This document shows, piece by piece, positions 1 to 8,220 of a stretch of DNA of 48,103 bases; the first letter of the stretch is position 1; each line of letters starts with the position of its first letter. The stretch is from assembly GCF_001068775.1 (NCBI RefSeq), contig NZ_JWAJ01000153.1, forward strand, positions 1 through 48,103, in the 5' to 3' direction. Made by a program: the position numbers and the translations under genes. The notes under the pieces were generated by a model that ran no database searches, was not told the DNA's origin, and saw nothing but the letters and a program-made list of their open reading frames with translations. Source of the stretch: Streptococcus pseudopneumoniae. GTDB taxonomy: Bacteria > Bacillota > Bacilli > Lactobacillales > Streptococcaceae.

Positions 1-87
1 ACAAGTAAGCCGAGTCCAAAGGATATCGAGCGAGTTCAAATCGGCATCGAAATGATGCAAGCTCAGTTTCAATTAATGGGATATTAA
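1..87 (+). CDS. C-terminal 28 residues of an unidentified protein (5' truncated by window edge)
   Basis: An open frame enters from the left edge and stops at TAA 85-87. The visible tail is hydrophilic, then ends in a methionine- and glutamine-rich helix-like stretch (EMMQAQFQLMGY). The next gene starts 16 bases later behind its own AAGGAGAAG site, so the two may be co-transcribed. Bce-type exporters are often beside regulators, but this tail carries no recognisable histidine kinase or response-regulator motif. Function unknown. Confidence 0.55.
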   Translation, partial: TSKPSPKDIERVQIGIEMMQAQFQLMGY

Positions 88-102
88 AAAGGAGAAGTTA
101 AA

Positions 103-861
103 ATGACAGTATTAGATGTAAAACACGTTCAAAAGATTTATAAAACTCGCTTTCAAGGCAACCAAGTAGAAGCCCTGAAAGATATTCACTTTACAGTTGA
201 AAAAGGCGACTACGTCGCTATCATGGGTGAGTCTGGTTCTGGGAAATCAACCCTACTCAATATTCTCGCCATGCTTGACAAACCAACTCGTGGTCAGGTC
301 TTCCTAAATGGAACTGACACAGCTACCATTAAAAATACTGAAGCATCAAGCTTCCGTCGTGAAAAGTTAGGTTTTGTCTTCCAAGACTTCAATTTGTTAG
401 ATACGCTTTCTGTTAAAGACAATATCTTACTCCCTTTGGTATTGTCTAGAAAGCCTATAACAGAAATGATGAAAAAATTGGTCGTGACGGCCGAAAATCT
501 TGGCATCAATCAATTGCAGGAGAAGTACCCTTATGAAATCTCTGGAGGGCAAAAACAAAGGGTTGCAGTTGCACGGGCCATTATCACAGAACCAGAAATT
601 CTCCTTGCGGACGAGCCAACAGGTGCCCTAGACTCTAAGTCATCTGCTGCCCTCCTTGATATCTTTGATCAGATCAATGAGCAAGGGCAAACCATTCTCA
701 TGGTAACCCACTCGACAGCTGCGGCTAGCCGTGCGAAACGTGTCCTTTTCATCAAGGACGGCATTCTCTATAATCAAATCTACCGTGGTGAAAAAACGGA
801 TCGTCAGATGTTCCAAGAAATCTCTGATACCTTGACTGTTATGGCAAGTGAGGTGAACTAG
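103..861 (+). CDS. BceA-type ABC transporter ATP-binding protein
   Basis: This is the nucleotide-binding subunit of a MacB/BceA-type ABC transporter, 252 residues. The Walker A motif GESGSGKST lies at residues 42-50, the Q-loop is VFQDFNLLD, the signature SGGQKQR is near residue 147, and the Walker B/D-loop is [13 protein letters not shown]. Start ATG 103 has a strong AAGGAGAAG site. The gene ends one base before the ATG of a large FtsX-type permease, so the two form an operon. This pairing is typical of Firmicutes modules that detoxify cell-wall antibiotics such as bacitracin or antimicrobial peptides. That substrate is inferred from family, and no BceRS-like two-component system is visible in the window. 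Confidence 0.9.
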   Translation: MTVLDVKHVQKIYKTRFQGNQVEALKDIHFTVEKGDYVAIMGESGSGKSTLLNILAMLDKPTRGQVFLNGTDTATIKNTEASSFRREKLGFVFQDFNLLDTLSVKDNILLPLVLSRKPITEMMKKLVVTAENLGINQLQEKYPYEISGGQKQRVAVARAIITEPEILLADEPTGALDSKSSAALLDIFDQINEQGQTILMVTHSTAAASRAKRVLFIKDGILYNQIYRGEKTDRQMFQEISDTLTVMASEVN

Positions 862-862
862 T

Positions 863-2854
863 ATGTTTCGATTAACCAATAAGTTGGCCATATCCAACTT
901 AATCAAAAACCGCAAACTCTATTATCCTTTTGCTCTGTCTGTCATTTTGGCAGTCACTATTAGCTATCTCTTTTATTCCCTAGCCTTTAATCCTAAAATT
1001 GTGGATTTGCGTGGTGCATCCGCTATACAATTTACCCTACAACTAGGGCTTGTCGTAGTGACACTTGCATCTGCCATTATCGTGCTTTATGCCAACAGTT
1101 TTGTCATGAAAAATCGGTCCAAAGAACTGGGTGTATATGGCATGTTGGGCTTAGAGAAACGCCATTTGATTGGTATGACCTTCAAGGAACTCTTAATTTT
1201 TGGTCTGGTAACAGTGACTGCTGGTATTGGGATTGGTGCCCTCTTTGACAATCTCATCTTTGCCTTATTGCTCAAACTTGCAAAGATGAAGGTAGAGTTA
1301 GTTGCAACCTTCCAATGGTCCGTTGTTTTTTCTATCCTTCTAGTATTTGGACTTGTCTTTTTAGTCCTTGTCTTCCTAAATGCTATCCGCATTATCCGTA
1401 TGGATGCCCTCCAACTCTCTCGTGAGAAATCAAAAGGTGAAAAGAAAGGGCGTTTCCTAGTCCTTCAAACTTTAGTAGGGCTAATTACTCTAGGTGGTGG
1501 CTACTACTTAGCACTAAGCGTAACAGATGCTTTCAAAGCTGTCGCTACTTTCTTTATTGCGGTTATGTTAGTTATTGTGGGAACCTATCTCTTATTCAAT
1601 GCTGGTATTACAGTCTTCTTGCAGTTGCTCAAGAAAAACAAGAGATATTACTACCAACCCAACAACCTCATCTCTGTTTCTAACCTCATCTTCCGTATGA
1701 AGAAAAATGCTGTCGGATTAGCAACCATTGCCATCCTTTCAACTATGGTTTTAATCACCATGTCGGCAGCAACCAGTATCTACAACGGTTCTGAAAACAT
1801 GAAAAAACTCCTATATCCTCACGATTTTGAAGTCAAGGGGCAACATGTAGAAGTTGAGGATTTAGACAAGCTTTTGACTCAATACGCTAGCGAAAAGAAC
1901 CTAACCATCAGCACTAAGGATGTTCTCAGTTATGCAAGTTTCGGTCTTTCGAGTCAAGACGGGACCAAATTAACCATCTTTGAAAAAGGGCAAAATAGTG
2001 TTATGCCCAAGACTGTCTTCTTAGTTTTCGACCAAAAAGATTACGAAAAGATGACTGGTCAGAAATTAAATCTCACTGGAGATGAAGTAGGGCTTTGGGC
2101 TCGAAATGACCAACTTAAAGGACAGAAAGCATTTAGTCTAAACAATCAGAACTATACGATCAAGGAAGCAATCCAGCAGGATTTTATTGCCAATCATGTT
2201 TCCAATCCTTATGTACTATTGGTATCGGATTATAACTATCTTGTAGTAGCTGATATTCAAAGCTTTTTGGAACAATACCAGGATTCAGCTATATACACAC
2301 AGCTCTACGGTGGTATGGATGTAACAGCTAGTCTAGAGGAACAGTTAAAGCTATCTGATGATTTTGAGGAGTTTGCAAATAATTTTAGTCATAATCTCAA
2401 AAATGAAGACGGTATGGTATATGGTGGAGGCACTGCAAGTGACGCAATTGCCCAAATGAATGCTCTCTTTGGAGGAGTTCTCTTTATTGGTATTTTCCTA
2501 TCTATCATCTTTATGATTGGAACTGTACTCGTTATCTACTATAAACAAATCTCAGAAGGTTATGAAGACCGTGAACGCTTTGTCATCCTGCAAAAAGTTG
2601 GCTTGGACCACAAACAAATCAAGCAAACCATCAACAAGCAGGTCTTGACTGTTTTCTTCCTCCCTGTAATCTTCGCCTTTCTTCATCTGGCTTTTGCTTA
2701 TCATATGTTGAGTTTGATTCTTAAGGTTATTGGCGTCGTGGATACCGCCATGATGTTAAGTGTAACACTTTCTATCTGTGGTATCTTTGCCCTCATCTAC
2801 GTACTTATCTTTATGATTACTTCAAGAAGCTATCGTAGAATTGTTCAAATGTAA
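863..2854 (+). CDS. BceB-type ABC transporter permease (FtsX family)
   Basis: This 663-residue membrane protein partners the preceding ATPase. Hydrophobic segments cluster in the first 300 residues and again after about residue 530. Between them lies a hydrophilic region of about 200 residues, the large extracellular loop typical of BceB permeases and thought to contact the peptide antibiotic. The N-terminal MFRLTNKLAISNLIKNRK and the RSKELGVYGMLGLEK motif after the third helix are typical FtsX/BceB features. ATG 863 follows the upstream TAG by one base, with GAGGTG at 849-854 as the ribosome site, so translation is probably coupled. Length matches the family (about 650-670). Resistance to bacitracin-like compounds is inferred, not shown. 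Confidence 0.88.
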   Translation: MFRLTNKLAISNLIKNRKLYYPFALSVILAVTISYLFYSLAFNPKIVDLRGASAIQFTLQLGLVVVTLASAIIVLYANSFVMKNRSKELGVYGMLGLEKRHLIGMTFKELLIFGLVTVTAGIGIGALFDNLIFALLLKLAKMKVELVATFQWSVVFSILLVFGLVFLVLVFLNAIRIIRMDALQLSREKSKGEKKGRFLVLQTLVGLITLGGGYYLALSVTDAFKAVATFFIAVMLVIVGTYLLFNAGITVFLQLLKKNKRYYYQPNNLISVSNLIFRMKKNAVGLATIAILSTMVLITMSAATSIYNGSENMKKLLYPHDFEVKGQHVEVEDLDKLLTQYASEKNLTISTKDVLSYASFGLSSQDGTKLTIFEKGQNSVMPKTVFLVFDQKDYEKMTGQKLNLTGDEVGLWARNDQLKGQKAFSLNNQNYTIKEAIQQDFIANHVSNPYVLLVSDYNYLVVADIQSFLEQYQDSAIYTQLYGGMDVTASLEEQLKLSDDFEEFANNFSHNLKNEDGMVYGGGTASDAIAQMNALFGGVLFIGIFLSIIFMIGTVLVIYYKQISEGYEDRERFVILQKVGLDHKQIKQTINKQVLTVFFLPVIFAFLHLAFAYHMLSLILKVIGVVDTAMMLSVTLSICGIFALIYVLIFMITSRSYRRIVQM

Positions 2855-2869
2855 AAACAGAAACATCAA

Positions 2870-3045
2870 AAAGAGAGTGGGACAGAAATCGTTAATTCGT
2901 TAGAATTCGATTTCGTCGTCCCACCTCCGCACAGTTGAGTAGGGCTGTAAAAGCTGATGAAATCAGCGTAGTAGAGCCCACTCAACCACTACGTCTTGCT
3001 CGACAATCCAAAGACAATTGAGAGGCTAGGACTTTTGTCCCAGGT
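2870..3045. repeat. Dispersed structured intergenic repeat, copy 1
   Basis: The element starts with an imperfect hairpin: GTGGGAC 2877-2883 pairs with GTCCCAC 2918-2924, and GAAATCG 2885-2891 with CGATTTC 2908-2914. A second arm follows, in which TTGAGT pairs with ACTCAA around an inner AGCTGAT/ATCAGC hairpin. It ends in a GGCTAGGACTTTTGTCCCAG motif. A diverged copy with the same architecture lies at 23862-24027, so this is a repeat family and not one gene's terminator. I do not recognise it as BOX, and I could not assign it to a named family. Confidence 0.7.
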
Positions 3046-3053
3046 TTTATCTC

Positions 3054-3113
3054 TTATTTCTCAACACGTGATTTGTTGGCGATATCAGCTAGGATTGATG
3101 CTACAAACTCATC
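3054..3113 (-). pseudogene. Remnant of a thrS 3' end (last ~20 codons)
   Basis: On the minus strand this decodes as [19 protein letters not shown] followed by a stop. The intact thrS at 4648 ends [19 protein letters not shown]. Over the 60 coding bases I count 47 identities. The sequence beyond the stop is also shared (TCCCAGGTTTTATC on the plus strand in both places). It is therefore a fragment of a diverged second thrS allele, not chance similarity. The two thrS ends bracket the DUF389 gene, which suggests a recombination or insertion scar. Confidence 0.85.
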
Positions 3114-3128
3114 ATATTTAAACATTAA

Positions 3129-3165
3129 AACGGTATCTACTTTCAGAGGAGATATCGTTTTTCTT
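3129..3165. terminator. Rho-independent terminator hairpin
   Basis: AACGGTATCT 3129-3138 pairs with AGATATCGTT 3150-3159 through one G-T wobble, with an 11-base loop, and is followed by a pyrimidine run (TTTTCTTCTTCTTC). The left side is preceded by four A's, so it may work weakly on both strands. It would end transcripts from the Bce operon. Confidence 0.65.
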
Positions 3166-3253
3166 CTTCTTCTTCGGATAAGGATACAATAATTTCTTCC
3201 TTTCTCTATCTTTTAAATTAATTGATTTGCTCAGAGAAAGACTGTAAAATTTT

Positions 3254-3262
3254 TGATATAAT
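3254..3262 (+). promoter_or_regulatory. Extended -10 promoter for the DUF389 gene
   Basis: TGATATAAT matches the extended -10 consensus, with TATAAT at 3257-3262. No good -35 sits 16-18 bases upstream, which is normal for extended -10 promoters. The predicted 5' leader is about 135 bases, long for a gene of this kind. It contains possible pairing between 3268-3281 and the segments at 3328-3337 and 3357-3365. Confidence 0.6.
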
Positions 3263-3404
3263 ATGTAGGATGGACTGATGGATATTTAAAAGATAATGTT
3301 CAAAAGAATCACAGCTAAGAATTAAAACCATGTCAGTTTGGACAGAAGTCTCTCGACCATCATCCATGCAGAAACAAGATTATATGAAATAAAAGGAGTA
3401 ACCA

Positions 3405-4454
3405 ATGTCCGGAAACTATTCAACACGTGAATTCCGCGAGAAACTATATGATGACCTTCATGTTCGATTAAGAGATACACTGATTTTGATGTGTGCGATT
3501 TTTATTGCCTCTATAGGTCTAAATATGAATTCAACAGCTGTCATTATTGGAGCCATGCTGATTTCCCCTCTTATGACATCGATTGTTGGACTGGGTTTTG
3601 GTTTAGCTATTTTTGATACCCGTTTAATCAAACAATCTCTAGAGGTTTTATTTACTCAAGTATTGGTCAGTTTGCTTGTCTCGACTTTGTATTTCTGGAT
3701 TTCTCCCTTATCTTATGCAAGTAGCGAACTGATTGCACGAACCTCTCCAACCATTTGGGATGTTCTCATTGCTATTGCTGGTGGGATAGCAGGTGTAATT
3801 GGATCAAGGGAAAAAGAAGCAAACAATATCGTGCCAGGAGTAGCCATTGCGACAGCTCTAATGCCACCTATCTGTACTGCAGGCTATGGTTTAGCTAATG
3901 GAAATGTACGATTTTTATTTGGGGCTCTCTATCTTTTCTTGATCAACTGTGTCTTTATCATGCTAGCCAACATTGTTGGAACAAGAATTTTGATGAGAAA
4001 ATCTCCCTTAAGTTCATTTAAAGAGCTAAATATTAAAATGAAAATTGGCTTGATATCCTTGATTGTATTATTGGTTCTTCCAGCCAGTTATTCAGCAGTC
4101 ACTCTGACGATAGATCAAGCGCGAAAAGAAGGAATCAAACAGTTTGTAGTAAAAGAGTTCGCCAATCACACGGTCATTAATCAAGTCTACAAGTCAAGGA
4201 ACAATGAATTGGTCTTGACAGTTGTTGGAGATCCGATTTCAGAAGAAGAATTAGAAACCATCCGCCAAAAACAAGCCTCTTACGGTATTCAATCTGTTCA
4301 ATTAAAAGTCAATCAAGTCCATAATTCGACAAAATTAGATAGTGAGACGACCAAGGAATTTTACGAAATAATTAACCAGTATATCGATCAAAAACTCTCT
4401 GAAAAAGATTCACAAAAAGACCTCGTAAAAGAAAATGAGGCAGACAAGGATTGA
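3405..4454 (+). CDS. DUF389 family membrane protein
   Basis: This 349-residue protein has about six transmembrane segments in residues 20-245 and a soluble C-terminal domain of about 100 residues. The family-typical motifs are present: STAVIIGAMLISPLM near residue 45 and PGVAIATALMPPICTAGYG near residue 145. DUF389 (TIGR00341-like) proteins have no established biochemical role. ATG 3405 is preceded by AAAAGGAGTAACC, a good ribosome site. The gene is monocistronic, convergent with thrS, and ends in a shared 21-bp palindromic terminator. Because two thrS 3' ends flank it, it may have been acquired or shuffled as a cassette. The last 15 residues are highly charged (SEKDSQKDLVKENEADKD). Confidence 0.85.
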   Translation: MSGNYSTREFREKLYDDLHVRLRDTLILMCAIFIASIGLNMNSTAVIIGAMLISPLMTSIVGLGFGLAIFDTRLIKQSLEVLFTQVLVSLLVSTLYFWISPLSYASSELIARTSPTIWDVLIAIAGGIAGVIGSREKEANNIVPGVAIATALMPPICTAGYGLANGNVRFLFGALYLFLINCVFIMLANIVGTRILMRKSPLSSFKELNIKMKIGLISLIVLLVLPASYSAVTLTIDQARKEGIKQFVVKEFANHTVINQVYKSRNNELVLTVVGDPISEEELETIRQKQASYGIQSVQLKVNQVHNSTKLDSETTKEFYEIINQYIDQKLSEKDSQKDLVKENEADKD

Positions 4455-4571
4455 GGATATTGACCTTATCTAACTCATGGAAGCAAATCCTATATCCAAA
4501 AGTTAATGGATAGAAAGGATTGTTGATGAGGCTACCATTTGTGGTGATTTGCCCAATCACTACTAGCTCAG

Positions 4572-4620
4572 GCTAAATAAAGAAGCAACAACGTTTTCAG
4601 TTGTTGCTTCTTTATTTAGC
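4572..4620. terminator. Perfect 21-bp palindromic bidirectional terminator
   Basis: The arms 4572-4592 and 4600-4620 are perfectly complementary over 21 bp around a 7-base loop (GTTTTCA). The A- and T-rich outer halves of the arms supply a U-tract on either strand. It lies between the convergent DUF389 gene and thrS and should stop both. Confidence 0.9.
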
Positions 4621-4647
4621 TGGAATTTTTATCCCAGGTTTTATCGT

Positions 4648-6591
4648 TTATTTTTCAACTCGTGATTTGTTAGCGATGTCTGTAAGAATCAATTCTACAA
4701 ATGCATCTACCGGCATGGTTTCTGTTTCTTTTTGACCATAACGACGAACGTTTACAGCCTTCTCTTCCATTTCCTTGTCTCCAACGATTAATTGGTAAGG
4801 AATCTTTTGAGTTTGTGAAGCACGGATCTTGAACTGCATTTTTTCATTGCGTTCATCGACATCAGCACGGACACCACGGTCACGGAGTTTCTTAGCTACT
4901 TCCCAAGCGTAGTCCACGTGTTTTTCGTTAGATACTGGGATGAGGGTTACTTGGTGTGGCGCAAGCCATGTTGGGAAGGCACCCTTGTAGTTCTCAATCA
5001 AGATAGCTGTGAAGCGTTCCATAGTTGAGATAACCCCACGGTGAATCATAACTGGACGGTGTTCTTCACCATCAGCTCCGATATATTTAAGGTCGAAGCG
5101 TTCTGGGAGCAAGAAGTCAAGCTGGATAGTAGAGAGGGTTTCTTCTTTTCCAAGGGCAGTCTTAACCTGGATATCCAATTTTGGTCCGTAGAAGGCTGCT
5201 TCCCCTTCAGCTTCAAAGTAGTCAACGCCCATCTCATCAAGGGCAGCACGAAGCATGGTTTGGGCATTTTCCCACATTTCATCGTTATCAAAGTACTTGT
5301 GAGTATCTTGAGGGTCACGAAGAGAAAGGCGGAAACGGTACTCGTTTAGGTTGAAGTCTCCGTAAACATCGATAATCAACTGAAGGGCACGTTGGAATTC
5401 TTCTTGGATTTGTTCTGGAGTCACAAAGAGGTGACCGTCATTAAGTGACATTTCACGTACACGTTGAAGCCCTGTGAGGGCACCAGATTTTTCATAGCGG
5501 TGCTGCATCCCAATTTCAGCGATACGGATTGGCAATTCACGGTATGAGTGAACATGGTGTTTAAAGACTTGGATGTGGTGTGGACAGTTCATTGGACGAA
5601 GGACAAATTCTTCCCCGTCACCCATGTCCATAGTTGGGAACATATCTTCTTGGTAATGATCCCAGTGACCAGAAGTCTTGTAAAGCTCAACAGAAGCAAG
5701 TGGTGGAGTGTAAACGTGTTGGTAGCCAGAAGCCAACTCCTTGTCAACAATGTAGCGTTCCAATTCACGACGGATAGTCGCACCATTTGGCAACCAGAAT
5801 GGAAGTCCTTGACCAACCTCTTGAGAAATCATGAAGAGATCAAGCTCTTTACCAAGTTTACGGTGGTCACGTTCCTTAGCTTCTTCACGCATTTGAAGGT
5901 AGTTCTTCAAGTCTTTCTTGTCAAACCAAGCTGTACCGTAGATCCGTTGCATCATGGCATTGTCGCTATTTCCACGCCAGTAGGCACCAGCTACGTTGAG
6001 AAGGTGGAAGATTTGGATGCGACCTGTTGATGGGACGTGTGGGCCACGGCAAAGGTCTACATATTCACCTTGACGGTAGATGGTCAAACCACCCTCATCT
6101 TCTGAGTGCTCTTCAATCAATTCCAATTTGTATGGATCGTTTTTGAAAATTTCACGCGCTTCATCTTTAGTCACTTCCTCACGAATAGATGGGAAGTTTT
6201 CTTTCACGATTTTCTTCATTTCTTCTTCGATACGAGGAAGGTCTTCGTTAGAGATTTGACCCGCTTGGTTGTCTGTATCGTAGTAGAAACCATCTTCGAT
6301 AGCTGGACCAACACCCAAGTGAATGTCTGGGAAGAGGCGACGAGCAGCTTGGGCAAATAAGTGAGCCGCTGAGTGACGCAAGATTGGAAGAGCATCTTCG
6401 TGATCAGGTGTCACGATTTCGATGCTCCCATCTTCAGTGATAGCACGAGTTGTGTCAATGAGTTTGCCGTTAAATTTACCAGCAAGAGCTTTTTTAGCCA
6501 AAGAATTGCTGATGGATTGGGCAATGTCAAAAGTTGTAACGCCAGATTCGAATTCACGAACAGCGCCATCTGGGAAAGTAATGTTAATCAT
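4648..6591 (-). CDS. thrS: Threonyl-tRNA synthetase
   Basis: ThrS charges tRNA-Thr with threonine. The protein has 647 residues from ATG 6591. An upstream in-frame ATG at 6618 would add nine residues, but AAGGAG lies just before 6591 and the protein then begins MINITFPDG, as in related ThrS. Domain order is TGS (about 1-62), second additional domain with the [10 protein letters not shown] motif (zinc-binding editing region), class II catalytic core with [12 protein letters not shown] carrying the zinc cysteine, and a C-terminal anticodon-binding domain. Expression is controlled by the T-box leader upstream. A remnant of another thrS end lies 1.5 kb beyond the stop. Confidence 0.97.
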   Translation of the reverse strand: MINITFPDGAVREFESGVTTFDIAQSISNSLAKKALAGKFNGKLIDTTRAITEDGSIEIVTPDHEDALPILRHSAAHLFAQAARRLFPDIHLGVGPAIEDGFYYDTDNQAGQISNEDLPRIEEEMKKIVKENFPSIREEVTKDEAREIFKNDPYKLELIEEHSEDEGGLTIYRQGEYVDLCRGPHVPSTGRIQIFHLLNVAGAYWRGNSDNAMMQRIYGTAWFDKKDLKNYLQMREEAKERDHRKLGKELDLFMISQEVGQGLPFWLPNGATIRRELERYIVDKELASGYQHVYTPPLASVELYKTSGHWDHYQEDMFPTMDMGDGEEFVLRPMNCPHHIQVFKHHVHSYRELPIRIAEIGMQHRYEKSGALTGLQRVREMSLNDGHLFVTPEQIQEEFQRALQLIIDVYGDFNLNEYRFRLSLRDPQDTHKYFDNDEMWENAQTMLRAALDEMGVDYFEAEGEAAFYGPKLDIQVKTALGKEETLSTIQLDFLLPERFDLKYIGADGEEHRPVMIHRGVISTMERFTAILIENYKGAFPTWLAPHQVTLIPVSNEKHVDYAWEVAKKLRDRGVRADVDERNEKMQFKIRASQTQKIPYQLIVGDKEMEEKAVNVRRYGQKETETMPVDAFVELILTDIANKSRVEK

Positions 6592-6675
6592 GATTTTCTC
6601 CTTATATTGGTTATCCATTATTTATAAAGCAGAGGTGTTTCCCTATTTTGCAGTCTTAAATCAAGAAAAACAAAA

Positions 6676-6885
6676 AGCGACATCCTAAAAAGGACGTCGC
6701 AACGTGGTTCCACCTTCATTTATGTTCCTCAAAAAAGAGGGACACCTCTGATTGGCTCTAACGTGGCCACCGTTTTATGTTTGCATAAAAGTCAGTAGAG
6801 TAGTATCAGTTTAGGCTTCCTATGCGTTCTCAGCAACCACGCACTCTCTGGTAGAAAGGGGCTAAGTGACTTGTCTCTATGCATT
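6676..6885 (-). promoter_or_regulatory. T-box leader of thrS
   Basis: Read on the minus strand, the leader contains the T-box core AAGGTGGAACCACG (plus 6702-6716). It is followed directly by a terminator, GCGACGTCCT / AGGATGTCGC (plus 6691-6700 with 6677-6686), and a T-run. The T-box core can pair with upstream bases to form the competing antiterminator. Further 5' lie Stem I elements with a GCTGAGAACGCA segment and several ACT triplets able to serve as a threonine specifier. Uncharged tRNA-Thr would allow readthrough into thrS. I did not resolve the exact specifier loop. Confidence 0.9.
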
Positions 6886-6913
6886 ATTATAGCATGATTG
6901 TGAGATTTTTCAA
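6886..6913 (-). promoter_or_regulatory. thrS promoter
   Basis: On the minus strand TTGAAA (6913-6908) and TATAAT (6891-6886) are separated by 16 bases. The promoter lies inside the last codons of the upstream membrane-protein gene, whose stop codon overlaps the -10 box. Confidence 0.8.
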
Positions 6914-7297
6914 GGATTTTGTGAAAGTTTTTTGTTTTTTCTTTTTTGTATTTCTTTTTTGTAGAAGATACTTGATTCCAAGACCAGAAGCCATACCCGC
7001 GAGGGCAAAGATTTCATAGGCTAGGAAGTAGAGAAGGATAAATTCTCCGAAAGTAATGATGGTAAAGCAAAAGAGCAAGCCAACTCCAATTAACCACCAA
7101 ACTGAGAACTTGAAACGATAAGAGTAGAATAGTGATACTATGAAAGTCACCAGTGGAGAGAAGATAATAACGTTGCCGATGGTGAGCTCCTTCAAGATAT
7201 AGTTTTCAGTAATAGTCCATAATAACAGCTCATAAAGTGGCCAATAAAAGAAAAATATGACCAGATAGTAAGGGAGATAATGCGAGAATTTACGCAT
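6887..7297 (-). CDS. Small membrane protein, unknown function
   Basis: From ATG 7297 the protein has 136 residues. An alternative TTG at 7318 is unlikely, because GAGAGGTG stands 6-8 bases before 7297. There are four hydrophobic segments: about residues 8-30, 38-58, 65-85 and 86-105. The tail is very basic (KRNTKKKKQK). I recognise no family. The gene lies upstream of thrS on the same strand, and the thrS promoter is embedded in its 3' end with no terminator between, so it may be read into the T-box leader. A TATAAT at 7354-7349 is a plausible promoter. Confidence 0.7.
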   Translation of the reverse strand: MRKFSHYLPYYLVIFFFYWPLYELLLWTITENYILKELTIGNVIIFSPLVTFIVSLFYSYRFKFSVWWLIGVGLLFCFTIITFGEFILLYFLAYEIFALAGMASGLGIKYLLQKRNTKKKKQKTFTKSLKNLTIML

Positions 7298-7383
7298 GGG
7301 AATCACCTCTCTTTTCAAGATGTCAACTTAGATATCCTTCCTATAACTATTATAGCACTTTTGCGGTAAGAATAGTAAATCAG

Positions 7384-7412
7384 TTGACAAAGAACTTAGT
7401 TATTGGTAAAAT
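7384..7412 (+). promoter_or_regulatory. rpsO promoter
   Basis: A perfect TTGACA -35 (7384-7389) and TAAAAT -10 (7407-7412) are separated by 17 bases. This near-consensus sigma-A promoter fits a ribosomal protein gene. Transcription would start near 7419 and leave a leader of about 83 bases. Confidence 0.85.
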
Positions 7413-7443
7413 AGAAATTGTCGTAAGGACAAATAACTTCTTC

Positions 7444-7484
7444 TTGGTTACAGGCATGCCAACCTGTCACTCGGATGAAGCCAA
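7444..7484 (+). promoter_or_regulatory. Structured rpsO leader, candidate S15 autoregulatory site
   Basis: Within the rpsO leader, ACAGG 7450-7454 pairs with CCTGT 7463-7467, nested inside TTGG 7444-7447 / CCAA 7481-7484. S15 genes in several bacteria are repressed by S15 binding such leader structures. Assignment here rests on position and hairpins only. Confidence 0.45.
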
Positions 7485-7502
7485 ATAAAAAGGAGAAACA
7501 TC

Positions 7503-7772
7503 ATGGCAATCTCAAAAGAGAAAAAAAATGAAATCATTGCACAATATGCACGTCACGAAGGTGATACAGGTTCAGTAGAGGTTCAAGTTGCTGTCCTTAC
7601 TTGGGAAATCAACCACCTTAACGAACACATCAAACAACATAAAAAAGACCACGCTACTTACCGTGGATTGATGAAGAAAATCGGTCGCCGTCGTAACTTG
7701 CTTGCATACTTGCGTAAAAACGACGTTAACCGTTACCGTGAGTTGATCAACTCTCTAGGACTTCGTCGCTAA
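7503..7772 (+). CDS. rpsO: 30S ribosomal protein S15
   Basis: This 89-residue protein is the standard length for S15, an early 16S rRNA binder in the small-subunit platform. Family motifs are [11 protein letters not shown] (residues 20-30), the [11 protein letters not shown] helix and the [14 protein letters not shown] segment. ATG 7503 has AAAAAGGAGAAACATC upstream. It is monocistronic, with a strong promoter and a structured leader upstream and a long gene-free stretch downstream that contains three terminators. Confidence 0.97.
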   Translation: MAISKEKKNEIIAQYARHEGDTGSVEVQVAVLTWEINHLNEHIKQHKKDHATYRGLMKKIGRRRNLLAYLRKNDVNRYRELINSLGLRR

Positions 7773-7900
7773 TTCAAGATACAAAGGCCGTCAAAAGCAC
7801 AAAGCAAAAATAGGAAAATTGACGAAGAAACTTCAGTTTCTAGGAGATTTTATCTTTTTTGCCAAGTGCTTAGGCCGTGTTCAATTGAGCATATCTTGAA
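7773..7900 (+). repeat. Structured terminator-like element A (possible ncRNA or rpsO 3' UTR)
   Basis: Nested inverted repeats can be read by eye. TTCAAGATA 7773-7781 pairs with TATCTTGAA 7892-7900. GGCC 7786-7789 pairs with GGCC 7873-7876, and AAGCAC 7795-7800 with GTGCTT 7866-7871. GCAAAAA pairs with TTTTTGC, and GAAAC 7827-7831 with GTTTC 7836-7840. Element B at 8107-8214 has the same skeleton with different paired bases. In kind it resembles the terminator-like dispersed elements of pneumococcus (SPRITE), but I cannot confirm identity. Confidence 0.6.
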
Positions 7901-7906
7901 AGTAAG

Positions 7907-7932
7907 GCTACTCTAGTTGAGTAGCTTTTTTT
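7907..7932 (+). terminator. Rho-independent terminator
   Basis: GCTACTC 7907-7913, loop TAGTT, GAGTAGC 7919-7925, then seven T's. First of three terminators in the gene-free stretch after rpsO. Confidence 0.9.
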
Positions 7933-8015
7933 ATTTTTGTCACCTTACCTCGATATACTCAAGTATAATCTTCGGTTACGGTTCCTAGCACTGTAAGGTA
8001 AAATAAACCAGAATG

Positions 8016-8039
8016 ATCTCCCTTCGGGGAGATTTTTTT
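8016..8039 (+). terminator. Rho-independent terminator with TTCG tetraloop
   Basis: ATCTCCC 8016-8022, tetraloop TTCG, GGGAGAT 8027-8033, then a T-run. The preceding 80 bases (7941-8010) contain an inverted repeat (TTACC/GGTAA) and a TATAAT at 7964-7969, so a short independent transcript is possible. Confidence 0.9.
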
Positions 8040-8106
8040 GTTTCACTAAAATTTTTGTACAATCTTCGGCTTGCCGCCTAGTCTATAAACGTTTTATCCA
8101 GCAAGA

Positions 8107-8214
8107 ATCATGATGCTAAGGGCGTTAAAAATCCGTATGAAAATAGGGAAAGGACACAGTGTTCGATGAACACAAGGAGTTTCATATTTTTCACTAGGAT
8201 TTTAGCCCATGATC
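8107..8214 (+). repeat. Structured terminator-like element B, relative of element A
   Basis: ATCATG pairs with CATGAT on the outside. GGGC 8120-8123 pairs with GCCC 8205-8208, and AAAATCC 8128-8134 with GGATTTT 8197-8203. TGAAAATA pairs with TATTTTTCA, and GTGTTC 8159-8164 with GAACAC 8168-8173 around a 3-base loop. The unpaired AATAGGnAAA and GGAG motifs are shared with element A, while the paired bases differ and still match. That pattern supports a conserved RNA or DNA fold. Confidence 0.6.
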
Positions 8215-8220
8215 AAATCA

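Noticed and set aside
2870..3045. Assignment of the dispersed repeat to BOX or RUP
   Set aside because: I could not match the boxA/boxC modules or the RUP ends, so it is left unnamed.
5548..6030. Plus-strand open frame of 160 codons inside thrS
   Set aside because: Antisense to a core tRNA synthetase gene, no ribosome site, hydrophobic random-looking translation.
7937..7969. Promoter for a small RNA before the 8016-8039 terminator
   Set aside because: TTGTCA and TATAAT are 21 bases apart, which is too far for a standard promoter. I kept only the terminator.
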